DNA of 37,977 nt from SAR324 cluster bacterium (lineage in GTDB: Bacteria; SAR324; NAC60-12), in assembly GCA_016764995.1 (NCBI GenBank), contig JAESQU010000030.1:1-37977 (forward strand), read 5' to 3'. A program made the translations under genes and the position numbers. Shown piece by piece: positions 1 to 8,988 of the stretch. How positions within the stretch are numbered: position 1 is the stretch's first letter; the number at the start of each line of letters is the position of its first letter. The notes beneath the pieces are model-generated. The model had not been told where the DNA came from, did no database searches, and worked only from the letters and a program-made list of their open reading frames with translations.

Positions 1-1283
1 GGCCAGTGCATGGCGTAAAGTAAACCCAAAGTTTCTTCGGTACGCTCCTTCAAATAGCTCGCGTTGATCTGAAACGGATGAAAACGGCGGATGTCAACGT
101 CCCATAAATCCAGCGGAGGATGTCCGTTTATGATCCACTCGGAAAGAGCTTTTCCTGCACCGCCCGCGGACTGGATACCGATGGAGTTGAATCCTGCCGC
201 AACATAGAAATTTTTTAGTTCCGGAGCTTCACCTAAAATGTAGCGATCGTCCGGCGTAAAACTTTCCGGGCCGTTGAAGAAAGTCTGAATTCCGGCATCT
301 TCCAATTTCGGAATACGGTGAATAGCATTCAACATTGCCGGTTCAAAATGATCCCAGTCTTCCGGAAATTGACCAAAGGAAAAATCTTCCGGAATTGTTT
401 CTAAGGGACGCGGTTTAGACTTCGGTTCAAAACAGCCGACGAGCATTTTACCTGCGTCTTCCTTGGCATAAATCCAGTTGCTCGGATCACGCAAAACAGG
501 AAGAGTCGGCGGCAAACCGATGTCATCTGTGACAATATAAAAATGCTCTGCCGCATGCAGCGGCAAATGCGCTCCAGCCATCAATCCAACTTGTCGTCCC
601 CAAAGTCCGGCGCAGTTAACGACGATTTCCGCAGAAATAATTTGGGATTCCGATTCTTCGTTTTCTCCGGAACCTAGAATTGAAGACACCACTTTAACTC
701 CGGAAACCTGTCTCGCACCGGACGTTCCGACATTTTTCGTTTCGATTCCAATAACTTTTACATTTTCAAATATTTTCGCACCGCGCATTTTAGCGCCTTT
801 TGCCATGGCCTGTGTCACATCGATCGGATTCGTCTGGCCGTCTTTTGGTAAAAATACTGCGCCCACGAGGTCGTCAATGTTCAGGAGCGGATACAACTCC
901 CTTGCTTCACGCGGCGAAATCACTTCCACTTCGAGGCCAAAACATTTTGCCATCGACGCACCGCGTTTTAGTTCCTCAAAACGTCCTGCATCCGGAGCAA
1001 CTGTTATTGAACCATTTTGTTTGAAACCGGTCGCCTGTCCTGTTTCCTCCTCCAAAGTCGCATAAAGTTCGCTCGTGTACTGCGCCATTTTCGTCATATT
1101 TTTTGTGGCACGTAGTTGTCCCACAAGCCCTGCCGCATGCCATGTTGTACCGCTAGTTAACGCCTTGCGTTCCAGCAAAACCACATCATTCCAGCCGAGT
1201 TTTGTTAAATGATATGCGACACTACAGCCGATTACGCCGCCGCCGATGATCACTACCTGGGCTTGCTTTGCTAAAGTTTTCAT
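1..1283 (-). CDS. FAD-dependent amine oxidoreductase, dimethylglycine/sarcosine dehydrogenase-like (3' part missing)
   Basis: The reading frame is open from an ATG at 1283 down to the left window edge, giving 427 codons of a longer gene. The N-terminus has the Rossmann FAD-binding motif GGGVIG at residues 14-19. At residues 46-52 comes TTWHAAG, where the histidine (H49) matches the covalent flavin-attachment position known in dimethylglycine dehydrogenase. Near the edge, residues such as FNSIGIQSAGGAGKALSEWI and then ETLGLLYAMHWP are typical of the DAO domain of the dimethylglycine/sarcosine dehydrogenase group. Full members are about 800-850 residues and carry a C-terminal GcvT-like folate domain, which would lie outside the window. 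The likely role is oxidative N-demethylation of a methylated glycine or related amine, but the exact substrate cannot be read here. It is divergent from uvrA across a 255-base gap. I saw no strong ribosome binding site. Confidence 0.85.
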   Translation of the reverse strand, partial: MKTLAKQAQVVIIGGGVIGCSVAYHLTKLGWNDVVLLERKALTSGTTWHAAGLVGQLRATKNMTKMAQYTSELYATLEEETGQATGFKQNGSITVAPDAGRFEELKRGASMAKCFGLEVEVISPREARELYPLLNIDDLVGAVFLPKDGQTNPIDVTQAMAKGAKMRGAKIFENVKVIGIETKNVGTSGARQVSGVKVVSSILGSGENEESESQIISAEIVVNCAGLWGRQVGLMAGAHLPLHAAEHFYIVTDDIGLPPTLPVLRDPSNWIYAKEDAGKMLVGCFEPKSKPRPLETIPEDFSFGQFPEDWDHFEPAMLNAIHRIPKLEDAGIQTFFNGPESFTPDDRYILGEAPELKNFYVAAGFNSIGIQSAGGAGKALSEWIINGHPPLDLWDVDIRRFHPFQINASYLKERTEETLGLLYAMHW

Positions 1284-1443
1284 AGAGTTTTTCGAGAATT
1301 AAATGGAATTGATTGCGTCTTTGATGAATTGCAAAAGAATTAGTTTTACATCTTTGAGAATGCAGGGTCAACCACATTATTGACATAAATGAAAAAGTTT
1401 CTTGCAGCTGAATACTTTGTTTGATTGTACGCCTAATTCTGTC

Positions 1444-1472
1444 TTGTTGCTCCAAAATAATCCTGCCATAAT
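1444..1472 (+). promoter_or_regulatory. Probable sigma70-type promoter for uvrA
   Basis: TTGTTG at 1444-1449 is followed after exactly 17 bases by CATAAT at 1467-1472. A TG dinucleotide at 1464-1465, one base before the hexamer, makes an extended -10. Transcription would start near 1479, about 60 bases before the uvrA ATG. The same CATAAT hexamer occurs in the reductase promoter at 8833-8838. No LexA-type box was recognised. Confidence 0.5.
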
Positions 1473-1538
1473 AAGCAGCATTAAAATAACTCTGAGCAGA
1501 ACCACGCCTCTCCAGTTCAAAGCATCAAATTCTACTAA

Positions 1539-4500
1539 ATGTCCCAGGAAAAAGCAGATCAAATTGTCATCATTGGTGCAGCAGAGCACAACCTTAAAAA
1601 TGTCAGTCTCAAGATTCCACGTGACACGCTGACTGTTTTTACCGGTGTCAGCGGTTCCGGAAAATCATCGCTGGCATTTGATACTATTTTCAAAGAAGGA
1701 CAACGACGTTTTGTTGAATCACTTTCGGCATATGCGCGCCAATTCCTCGGACAATCAGACAAACCCAAAGTTGAGCATATTGAAGGACTAAGTCCGACTA
1801 TTTCCGTAGATCAAAAAACCGTCAACCGAAATCCGCGCTCAACCGTCGGCACAATCACGGAAATTTACGACCATTACCGACTCCTTTTCGCTCGTCTGGG
1901 CAAACCGCATTGTCCGGAATGCGGAACACGTATCACCTCACAGACTCCGGAACAAATCACAGATTACGCATACGTGGATGCGCTGAACGAGCAGTGTTTG
2001 ATTCTTGCGCCAATGGTGCGGGAGCGTAAAGGTGAGTACCGTAAAGAACTCGAAGAATGGGCTTCAGAGGGTTACGTGAGGGCCAGAATCGACGGTGAAG
2101 TCCGCAGACTTGATGAAGATATTAAACTCGCCCGTTACGAAAAACATACCATTGAATTAGTACTGGATCGGCTGATAATAACTCCTCAAGAAAAAAGCAG
2201 ATTCACGGAAGGTATTGAAAAAGCACTCCTGCTCGGAAATGGCCTCGCGATTTTACATTACGCAAAAACAAATTCCGAAAATGATACAGAAAATCAACTT
2301 GAACAAAGTCCGCAAAAAGATCATTTGTTCAGTCAGTTGATGGCATGTCCAAGTTGCCAGATTGCCTTACCGGAAATGGAGCCGCGTTTATTTTCATTTA
2401 ATGCGCCGCAGGGAGCATGTCCAACCTGCAACGGTATCGGTCACACCAGTACTTTTACCGAAGAAAAACTTTGTGATGCTGAACTTTCTATTAGTGACGG
2501 TGCAATCAAATGCTTTACTGAAAAGGGGAATTTACTCTATACCAAAATCGATCAGAGGCATGTCAATAGTTTGCTGAAATATTTTGAAATCAACGACAAG
2601 ACTTTGTGGAAGGACTTATCCGTGGAGCAGCGTCAATTGATTTTGTACGGCAACACAAAAATGAAAATCGGTGTCTCAAATGTTTTTCGCTTTCCGGCAC
2701 AATTTCTCAAGAAACTCGAAAAACAGCAATGGGCCGGTTTTATTCCAATTTTGCAGTTCGTTTATCGTTTCGTCAAAGGGCCGCTTGAAAAATTTCAGCA
2801 TACCGCCGTCTGTCCGGACTGCGCTGGTAAACGTCTCAACAAAATGGCTCTTGCGGTGCGTTTGCATGGACACAATATCTATACTCTCGCCAATGAAACA
2901 ATAGAAGCCTCTGTCGGCTTTTTTGAAAATTTAAAACTCACTGAAAATGAGAAAAAAATCGGACGTGATATTTTCCGTGAAATTCGAGATCGTCTCATTT
3001 TTTTAAATGATGTCGGCGTAGGTTACCTTACACTTGACCGTTCAGCGGCAACTTTATCAGGCGGAGAAGGACAACGTATTCGGCTTGCGTCACAACTTGG
3101 TTCCGGCCTGCAGGGTGTGCTTTATGTGCTCGATGAGCCTTCAATCGGGTTGCACCAGAGCGACAACAAAAAACTGATCCGTACTTTAAAAAAATTACGT
3201 GACCGCGGAAACACCGTTTTGGTGGTTGAGCATGACAAAGAAACCATCGAATCTGCGGATCATTTAGTTGACATCGGCCCAGTTGCCGGACAGGACGGCG
3301 GACATATCACAGCCCAAGGTTCATTAAAAAATATAATCGAAGCTCCGGAATCCGTCACCGGACAATTCCTTTCGGGCTTAGAGCAAATCAGCATTCCGGA
3401 AAAACGTCGTTTGCCTTCCGGAAATAAAATAACAATTACAGGTGCGACTTTCAATAATCTAAACAATATAAACTGTGAAATACCACTTGGAATTTTTGTC
3501 GCGGTGGCAGGAGTTTCCGGTTCCGGAAAATCATCTTTGATTGACGGTATTCTCAAAAAAGCTTTGATCTGCCATTTAAATCCAAACAGCAAAGAAATTC
3601 CCGGACCACACAAAAAGCTTTCCGGACTCGAAAATGTGGATCGCGTGATTAAAATTGATCAAGCTCCAATCGGCCGCACACCCCGCAGCAATCCCGCGAC
3701 TTACACCAAAGTTCTTGATCCGATCCGCGATTTGTTTGCGCTGATGCCTGAAGCAAAAGCGCGTGGTTACAAAAAAGGGCGTTTCTCATTCAATGTCAAA
3801 GGCGGACGCTGCGAGGATTGTCAGGGAGCCGGTTTAAAAACGATTGAAATGCAGTTCCTGAGCGATGTGCAAATTCCCTGTGACACATGCCGCGGTAAAC
3901 GTTTCAATACGGAAACTCTGCAAATATTCTATAAAAACCGTACTATTCACGAAGTTCTCGAAATGACGGTTAAGGAGGCAGAAAATTTCTTTTCCGCATT
4001 ACCAAAAATTAACCTGATTCTACAAACTCTGCTCGACGTTGGTCTAGGTTACGTGAAACTTGGACAGCCCTCCACAACTCTTTCCGGAGGAGAAGCACAG
4101 CGTGTCAAGCTTGCCTCAGAGTTGAGAAAAACGGCGACAGGAAATACTTTTTACATTCTGGATGAACCCACAACCGGTTTGCATTTTAAGGATATTCGTT
4201 TGTTGCTCGCTTGTCTTAATCGTCTGGTTGACCAAGGCAACACCGTTTTAGTGATTGAACATAATTTGGATGTACTGAAAGTTGCCGATCACCTGATTGA
4301 GCTTGGACCGGGCGGCGGAAAATACGGTGGTGAGGTTGTTTGCGTGGGTACTCCTGAAGAATTGGCGGAGCAGGGAACTCTAACCGGAAAGTTTTTGAAA
4401 ACTGTTTTGGAAAAAGGAGCAGAGAAAAACAGTTTCAAAGTTTCAGAGTTTCAGAGTTTCAGAGAAGAGGAAGAACAAAAAAAGTTCAAAGTTTCAGAGT

Positions 4501-7142
4501 TAAATAGTCCGAAAGAAATTAAGAGTGAAAAAGTTGAGGAGAATGCTGCCGCTTTCGAAAGTTTGGGAAAATCAGCAAATCACTCTCGTGACATAATTAT
4601 CAAAGGTGCGTCAAAGAATAATTTACGTAACATTGATGTGCGCATTCCAAATAATAAAATGACAGTCATTACAGGTGTTTCTGGTTCAGGCAAAACAAGT
4701 TTGGCTTTTGATACAATTTTCGCGGAAGGACAGGCACGTTATTTGGAATCGCTTTCAACTTACGCACGGCGCTTTTTGGGACGTATGGACAAGGCACCGG
4801 TTGATTCGATTGATGGGCTTTCTCCGGCAATCGCAATCAACCAGAAAGCCACCGGACGCAATCCTCGTTCGACAGTTGCGACCACAACCGAAATCTATGA
4901 TTATTTGCGATTACTGTTTGCGCGTATCGGCAAAGCACATTGTCCGACAACCGGAAAACCTCTGATCGGTTACAGCCCAACCCGTGCCGCAACTTATTGC
5001 GCTGAAAATTATGCAGGACAGCGCCTTGAATTACTTGCTCCGCTATTTTTGCCGGGATCAAGGAAAATACTCCTGCTCGATCATCCAAAACATTTGCCGA
5101 ATGTGATCGACTCGTTGGAGCAGGAAGGTTTTGTGCGACTTTATATAAATGGAAAACTCATCCGTTTGGATGAGTGGAAAGAAGAATCTGCTAATTTTAA
5201 ACTCAACAATAATACCACAATTGATTTGGTAATTGATCGTGTTCGTGTAAATCCGGATGAGCAAAAACGATTGGCGGAAGCAATTGAAAACGCTTTTCAA
5301 CGTGGACATGGTTTGCTGAAAATTTGTTTAACAGATCAAGCCGGCAAAACTAAATTCTTGTCCGAAACTCCGGCAAATGTTGAGAATGATTTCAGGCTCT
5401 CTTTTTTTCAGCAAGAGGAGCTTTCACCACGCATGTTTTCTTTTAATTCGCATGTAGGAGCGTGTCCGACTTGTGATGGTTTGGGTGAATCAGTTCGCCT
5501 CCACGATCCCAAATGTGTGGATTGTGGTGGAGAAAGATTGAAGGCGGAATACCGTGCGGTGACGATAAATGAGAGAAACATCAGCCATTTTTGTCAACTG
5601 ACCATTCCGGATGCACGACGCGAAATTGAAAACTGGAAACTCACTGAAAATCAACGCACTGTTGCCGAACAAGCACTGGGAGAAATTTTGACCCGTCTAA
5701 AATTTTTGGAAAATGTAGGGCTGGATTATTTAACATTGGATCAAAAAGCATCCACACTTTCCGGAGGCGAAGCGCAGCGTATCCGGCTTGCCTCGCAAAT
5801 TGGATCGGGACTTGTGGGTGTGATGTACATTTTAGATGAGCCGACCATTGGGTTGCATCCGCGTGATACTGACCGACTTATCCGCACATTGAAGCAATTG
5901 CGTGATCGCGGAAACAGCGTTATTTTGGTGGAGCATGACTTGGATACAATCCGGCAAGCTGACCACTTGATTGATATTGGACCAGGTGCAGGACACCATG
6001 GAGGAAACGTTTCCGCAAGTGGAAGCCCGCACGAAATTTCCGCTAAAAACGAAACTCTGACTGCGCAATACTTGAGCGGTAAAAAATCGATCCCGATTCC
6101 GGAAAGTTGCCGGCCCATGAATCCGGAGCATGTGCTTGCTGTTTCCGGTGCAGCCGCAAATAATTTAAAAAAACTTGATGTCAATTTTCCACTGGGAATT
6201 TTTACCGTCGTGACCGGCGTTTCCGGTTCCGGAAAATCGTCGTTGGTTGTTGATGTTTTACAAAGAGTGCTGGAAAAAGAATTAAATGGAAAACAGCTCA
6301 AACCAGGGTTGCACAAAAACGTTTCCGGAATTGAGCAACTTGAATGCGTAATGGTGATTAACCAGGAGGCAATCGGCCGTACTCCTCGTTCAAACCCTGC
6401 AACTTATTCCAAAGTAATGGAGTCATTCCGTGACTTATTTGCATCAATGCCGGAGGCCAAACAACGTGGATTTGCCAAACGTCGCTTTTCATTTAACGCC
6501 AAAGAAGGGCGTTGTCTTGCTTGCGATGGACATGGATTTCATTTAATTGAAATGCACTTTTTGTCGGATGTCTGGGTTAAGTGCGACCAGTGCAAAGGCA
6601 AGCGCTACAATCGGGAAACTCTGGCAATTAAATATAAAGGTCACACAATCGCAGACGTACTTGAAATGGAAATAGGCGATGCGGTTCAAGTTTTTGAGGC
6701 GCAGCCGCGTATCAAACGTATCCTCAAAACACTAGACGAAGTTGGTCTGGGTTACATGAAATTAGGACAAGCCGGAAACACACTTTCCGGAGGCGAAGCA
6801 CAGCGTTTAAAATTAGCTGCGGAACTTGCGCGTCGTTCACGCGGGCCAACTCTCTATATTCTGGATGAACCAACTACAGGACTACACGTAGACGACGTGG
6901 CAAGATTGCTCAAAGTGTTGCACCGCCTGGTGGATGAAGGTCATTCTGTGCTGGTCATCGAACACAATTTAGAAGTGATCAAAACCGCAGATTGGTTGAT
7001 TGACCTCGGTCCGGAAGGCGGAGACAAAGGCGGTAAATTGGTCTTTGAAGGTACTCCGCAAAACTGCGTCCTGCATTCGACAAGTTATACGGGAAAGTTT
7101 TTGGAATCGTGTTTTCAAAACTTTGCGCCTACTATAGCATGA
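1539..7142 (+). CDS. uvrA: Excinuclease ABC subunit A, tandem double-length form
   Basis: UvrA finds DNA lesions and loads UvrB in nucleotide excision repair. This protein has 1867 residues, about twice the usual 940, and contains two UvrA units head to tail. Four Walker A motifs GVSGSGK(S/T)S begin at residues 36, 658, 1046 and 1560. Four ABC signatures lie at 506 (LSGGEGQR), 848, 1407 and 1749 (LSGGEAQR). Unit 1 (about 1-955) is canonical: it has the UvrB-binding region with RKGE and [11 protein letters not shown], and both zinc modules. Unit 2 (about 1030-1867) keeps the second zinc module but has lost the first CPxC pair. It goes from [10 protein letters not shown] almost directly to CVDCGGERL, so about 110 residues of the insertion domain are gone. 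A low-complexity linker joins the units. Double UvrA proteins are known, for example in Chlamydia. The start is the ATG at 1539, just before the conserved [12 protein letters not shown]; its ribosome binding site is weak. Confidence 0.95.
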   Translation: MSQEKADQIVIIGAAEHNLKNVSLKIPRDTLTVFTGVSGSGKSSLAFDTIFKEGQRRFVESLSAYARQFLGQSDKPKVEHIEGLSPTISVDQKTVNRNPRSTVGTITEIYDHYRLLFARLGKPHCPECGTRITSQTPEQITDYAYVDALNEQCLILAPMVRERKGEYRKELEEWASEGYVRARIDGEVRRLDEDIKLARYEKHTIELVLDRLIITPQEKSRFTEGIEKALLLGNGLAILHYAKTNSENDTENQLEQSPQKDHLFSQLMACPSCQIALPEMEPRLFSFNAPQGACPTCNGIGHTSTFTEEKLCDAELSISDGAIKCFTEKGNLLYTKIDQRHVNSLLKYFEINDKTLWKDLSVEQRQLILYGNTKMKIGVSNVFRFPAQFLKKLEKQQWAGFIPILQFVYRFVKGPLEKFQHTAVCPDCAGKRLNKMALAVRLHGHNIYTLANETIEASVGFFENLKLTENEKKIGRDIFREIRDRLIFLNDVGVGYLTLDRSAATLSGGEGQRIRLASQLGSGLQGVLYVLDEPSIGLHQSDNKKLIRTLKKLRDRGNTVLVVEHDKETIESADHLVDIGPVAGQDGGHITAQGSLKNIIEAPESVTGQFLSGLEQISIPEKRRLPSGNKITITGATFNNLNNINCEIPLGIFVAVAGVSGSGKSSLIDGILKKALICHLNPNSKEIPGPHKKLSGLENVDRVIKIDQAPIGRTPRSNPATYTKVLDPIRDLFALMPEAKARGYKKGRFSFNVKGGRCEDCQGAGLKTIEMQFLSDVQIPCDTCRGKRFNTETLQIFYKNRTIHEVLEMTVKEAENFFSALPKINLILQTLLDVGLGYVKLGQPSTTLSGGEAQRVKLASELRKTATGNTFYILDEPTTGLHFKDIRLLLACLNRLVDQGNTVLVIEHNLDVLKVADHLIELGPGGGKYGGEVVCVGTPEELAEQGTLTGKFLKTVLEKGAEKNSFKVSEFQSFREEEEQKKFKVSELNSPKEIKSEKVEENAAAFESLGKSANHSRDIIIKGASKNNLRNIDVRIPNNKMTVITGVSGSGKTSLAFDTIFAEGQARYLESLSTYARRFLGRMDKAPVDSIDGLSPAIAINQKATGRNPRSTVATTTEIYDYLRLLFARIGKAHCPTTGKPLIGYSPTRAATYCAENYAGQRLELLAPLFLPGSRKILLLDHPKHLPNVIDSLEQEGFVRLYINGKLIRLDEWKEESANFKLNNNTTIDLVIDRVRVNPDEQKRLAEAIENAFQRGHGLLKICLTDQAGKTKFLSETPANVENDFRLSFFQQEELSPRMFSFNSHVGACPTCDGLGESVRLHDPKCVDCGGERLKAEYRAVTINERNISHFCQLTIPDARREIENWKLTENQRTVAEQALGEILTRLKFLENVGLDYLTLDQKASTLSGGEAQRIRLASQIGSGLVGVMYILDEPTIGLHPRDTDRLIRTLKQLRDRGNSVILVEHDLDTIRQADHLIDIGPGAGHHGGNVSASGSPHEISAKNETLTAQYLSGKKSIPIPESCRPMNPEHVLAVSGAAANNLKKLDVNFPLGIFTVVTGVSGSGKSSLVVDVLQRVLEKELNGKQLKPGLHKNVSGIEQLECVMVINQEAIGRTPRSNPATYSKVMESFRDLFASMPEAKQRGFAKRRFSFNAKEGRCLACDGHGFHLIEMHFLSDVWVKCDQCKGKRYNRETLAIKYKGHTIADVLEMEIGDAVQVFEAQPRIKRILKTLDEVGLGYMKLGQAGNTLSGGEAQRLKLAAELARRSRGPTLYILDEPTTGLHVDDVARLLKVLHRLVDEGHSVLVIEHNLEVIKTADWLIDLGPEGGDKGGKLVFEGTPQNCVLHSTSYTGKFLESCFQNFAPTIA
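4433..4501 (+). repeat. Short tandem and interspersed repeat in the uvrA inter-unit linker
   Basis: Three exact copies of the octamer TTTCAGAG lie at 4441-4464, directly after a near copy TTTCAAAG at 4433-4440. The string TTCAAAGTTTCAGAGTT then recurs about 50 bases on, at 4485-4501. In the protein this gives FKVSE at residues 966-970 and again at 983-987. An 8-base unit is not a multiple of three, so its copy number affects the reading frame unless three units change together. It lies in the charged linker between the two UvrA units. Confidence 0.8.
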
Positions 7143-7196
7143 GGCGAGGACTCAGCAAAATAACTATACTACTATCGCAGCTACAAAAGTTAAAAC

Positions 7197-8603
7197 ATGA
7201 ACTTTGAATCCATCAACTACGAATTAACAATTTATTCCATTCTCTGCGTATTGCTTGGAATTCTGATTTGCTGGTTTTACATGAAGAAATCGGTCTTGGC
7301 TCAATTATCAGAAAACAAAAGCGTTCAGGAATCATTAAATAATCTACTACAAAGATATGAAGGCCTGCAGTTGGAAAAAATCGAAATTGACAAACAATTC
7401 GCTGTTCTGCGGCAGGATGCAAACAAAATCCCTGAACTGGAAGAAAATCTTGATTTGCAGCAAAAACAATTTTCCGCGCTGCAAGTACTGAATGCCACTT
7501 TGGAAGAAAGACTTGAGTCAAAGGAAAATGAATCAAGAGAAAAATTAAAATTTTTGGAAGAAGCAAAAAAGCTGATGGGTACCGAGTTTGAAAACCTCTC
7601 AACCAAAATTTTTGAAACAAAAGCAAAACAATTTACTGAAGTAAATAAAAACAGTATCCAGAATCTGTTAAATCCGATTCAGACAAAAATGAAGGAATTT
7701 CAGGAAAAAGTTGAAAAGTTCCATCTTGAAGATGTGAGCGGACGCGCCTCGATAAAAGCAGAATTTGAACACTTTAAGGAAGTCAGCACAAGTTTAAGCC
7801 AGGATGCGCAAAATCTCACCACCGCACTTACGGGTGACTCAAAACAACAGGGTGATTGGGGAGAAATGATTCTGGAGAAATGCCTGCAGAACGCGGGATT
7901 GATTGAGGGTGAGCACTATCAAAAACAAACCCAAATTAAAAACGATGAGGGCACACACCAGCGTCCAGATTTTATCATCAATCTGCCGAATGAGCGTATC
8001 TTGATTGCGGATTCAAAGGTTTCGCTGAAAGCATACAACAGTTATATGTCTGAAGAGGATGAAGAAAAACGCAAAGCCTACGCCAAAAAACATCTTCAGT
8101 CCGTGCGTAATCACATTCAGGGATTGTCTTCAAAAAGTTATCAGGAGGGATTCAAAGAATACGGTTCACCGGACTATGTACTCATGTTCATGCAGATCGA
8201 ATCCGCCTACTCACTCGCACAGAAACTTGACTCCGGTTTGACTGCTGACGCGTTTAACAAAAATATCATTATTGTCACTCCTGCCAGTTTGATGATGGTG
8301 GTCGGGATTGTAAATCAACTCTGGAGACAGGAAAAGCAAGTTCAAAATGTAAAAGAAATTTTTGAACGTGGCGCTAAACTATATGAAAAAATCAATGGTT
8401 TCCTGAAAGATTTTGTCAAGATTGGTGATAAACTTAGTGATGCAAATAAGTCTTATGATAATGCGTATAATAAACTGAGTGAAGGCAGAGGTAGTATGGT
8501 GAGTCAGGCTCAAATGCTGAAGAAATTAGGCTTAAAAACTACCAAGTCAATTCCCAGAGAATTCAAAAAGGCCATTGAGGATTCCTCCGAAAAACAGTCA
8601 TAA
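7197..8603 (+). CDS. rmuC: DNA recombination protein RmuC family
   Basis: The protein has 468 residues. An N-terminal membrane segment (about residues 11-29, YSILCVLLGILICWFYM) is followed by a long charged coiled coil to about residue 200. Then comes the RmuC domain with GDWGEMILEKCL from residue 219, RPDFIINLP from 256 and a nearby IADSKVSLKAY, the nuclease-like core of the family. RmuC proteins limit recombination between inverted repeats in E. coli; the precise activity is still poorly defined. The gene starts 54 bases after uvrA and has no promoter of its own that I can see, so co-transcription with uvrA is likely and fits a shared DNA-maintenance role. The ribosome binding site is weak (AAAGTTAAAACATG). 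Length is usual for the family. Confidence 0.93.
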   Translation: MNFESINYELTIYSILCVLLGILICWFYMKKSVLAQLSENKSVQESLNNLLQRYEGLQLEKIEIDKQFAVLRQDANKIPELEENLDLQQKQFSALQVLNATLEERLESKENESREKLKFLEEAKKLMGTEFENLSTKIFETKAKQFTEVNKNSIQNLLNPIQTKMKEFQEKVEKFHLEDVSGRASIKAEFEHFKEVSTSLSQDAQNLTTALTGDSKQQGDWGEMILEKCLQNAGLIEGEHYQKQTQIKNDEGTHQRPDFIINLPNERILIADSKVSLKAYNSYMSEEDEEKRKAYAKKHLQSVRNHIQGLSSKSYQEGFKEYGSPDYVLMFMQIESAYSLAQKLDSGLTADAFNKNIIIVTPASLMMVVGIVNQLWRQEKQVQNVKEIFERGAKLYEKINGFLKDFVKIGDKLSDANKSYDNAYNKLSEGRGSMVSQAQMLKKLGLKTTKSIPREFKKAIEDSSEKQS

Positions 8604-8988
8604 ACCGCATTTTCACGCAGGCTAAGAGAAATCCGTTCCGAAGTAATTGAACCGCAATTCACGCTTTAAGCTTGAAAAAAACTGCTGATTCCCATTGTGT
8701 TCCCACTTTGTTTACCCACTGACACGTCTCTAACTGTAAGATTGTCACCCTATTTTCGACAAAATAAACATTGTCATTTTAAAAAAAGTAGTATATTTTT
8801 GTTTTTTTATTGACAATTTTTAATATATAGAACATAATTCCAATATATCAAACACTGAAGAGTTTTTCGCCACCATATTTAGATGCCGACACAAGCTCAC
8901 AAAATTGGACAAATGCATGATTTGGAAATCTTAAATTTAATCCCGTCGCTAATTTCGTAAACACAGAATATAGACAAAAAGAGGTTTT
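8604..8988. other. 385-base intergenic region between rmuC and the reductase
   Basis: No coding sequence is supported here. The first 150 bases hold no convincing terminator hairpin for rmuC. From about 8770 the sequence becomes very A/T-rich and contains the promoter at 8810-8838. The predicted leader from about 8845 to 8988 is some 145 bases long. I recognise no riboswitch in it. A clear GAGG ribosome binding site sits at 8981-8984, four bases before the ATG. Confidence 0.6.
8810..8838 (+). promoter_or_regulatory. Strong sigma70-type promoter for the nitrite/sulfite reductase gene
   Basis: A perfect TTGACA at 8810-8815 is separated by exactly 17 bases from CATAAT at 8833-8838. The flanks are A/T-rich. 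Predicted transcription start is near 8845, leaving a long leader of about 145 bases before the ATG at 8989. Confidence 0.65.

Noticed and set aside
1380-1385. TTGACA as a -35 for uvrA
   Set aside because: No -10-like hexamer at 15-19 bases; the pair at 1444-1472 is much better.
5741-6316. 191-codon frame antisense to uvrA (and a similar 117-codon frame at 3260-3613)
   Set aside because: Both mirror conserved UvrA motif regions; composition follows the sense codons and there are no start signals. They are shadows.
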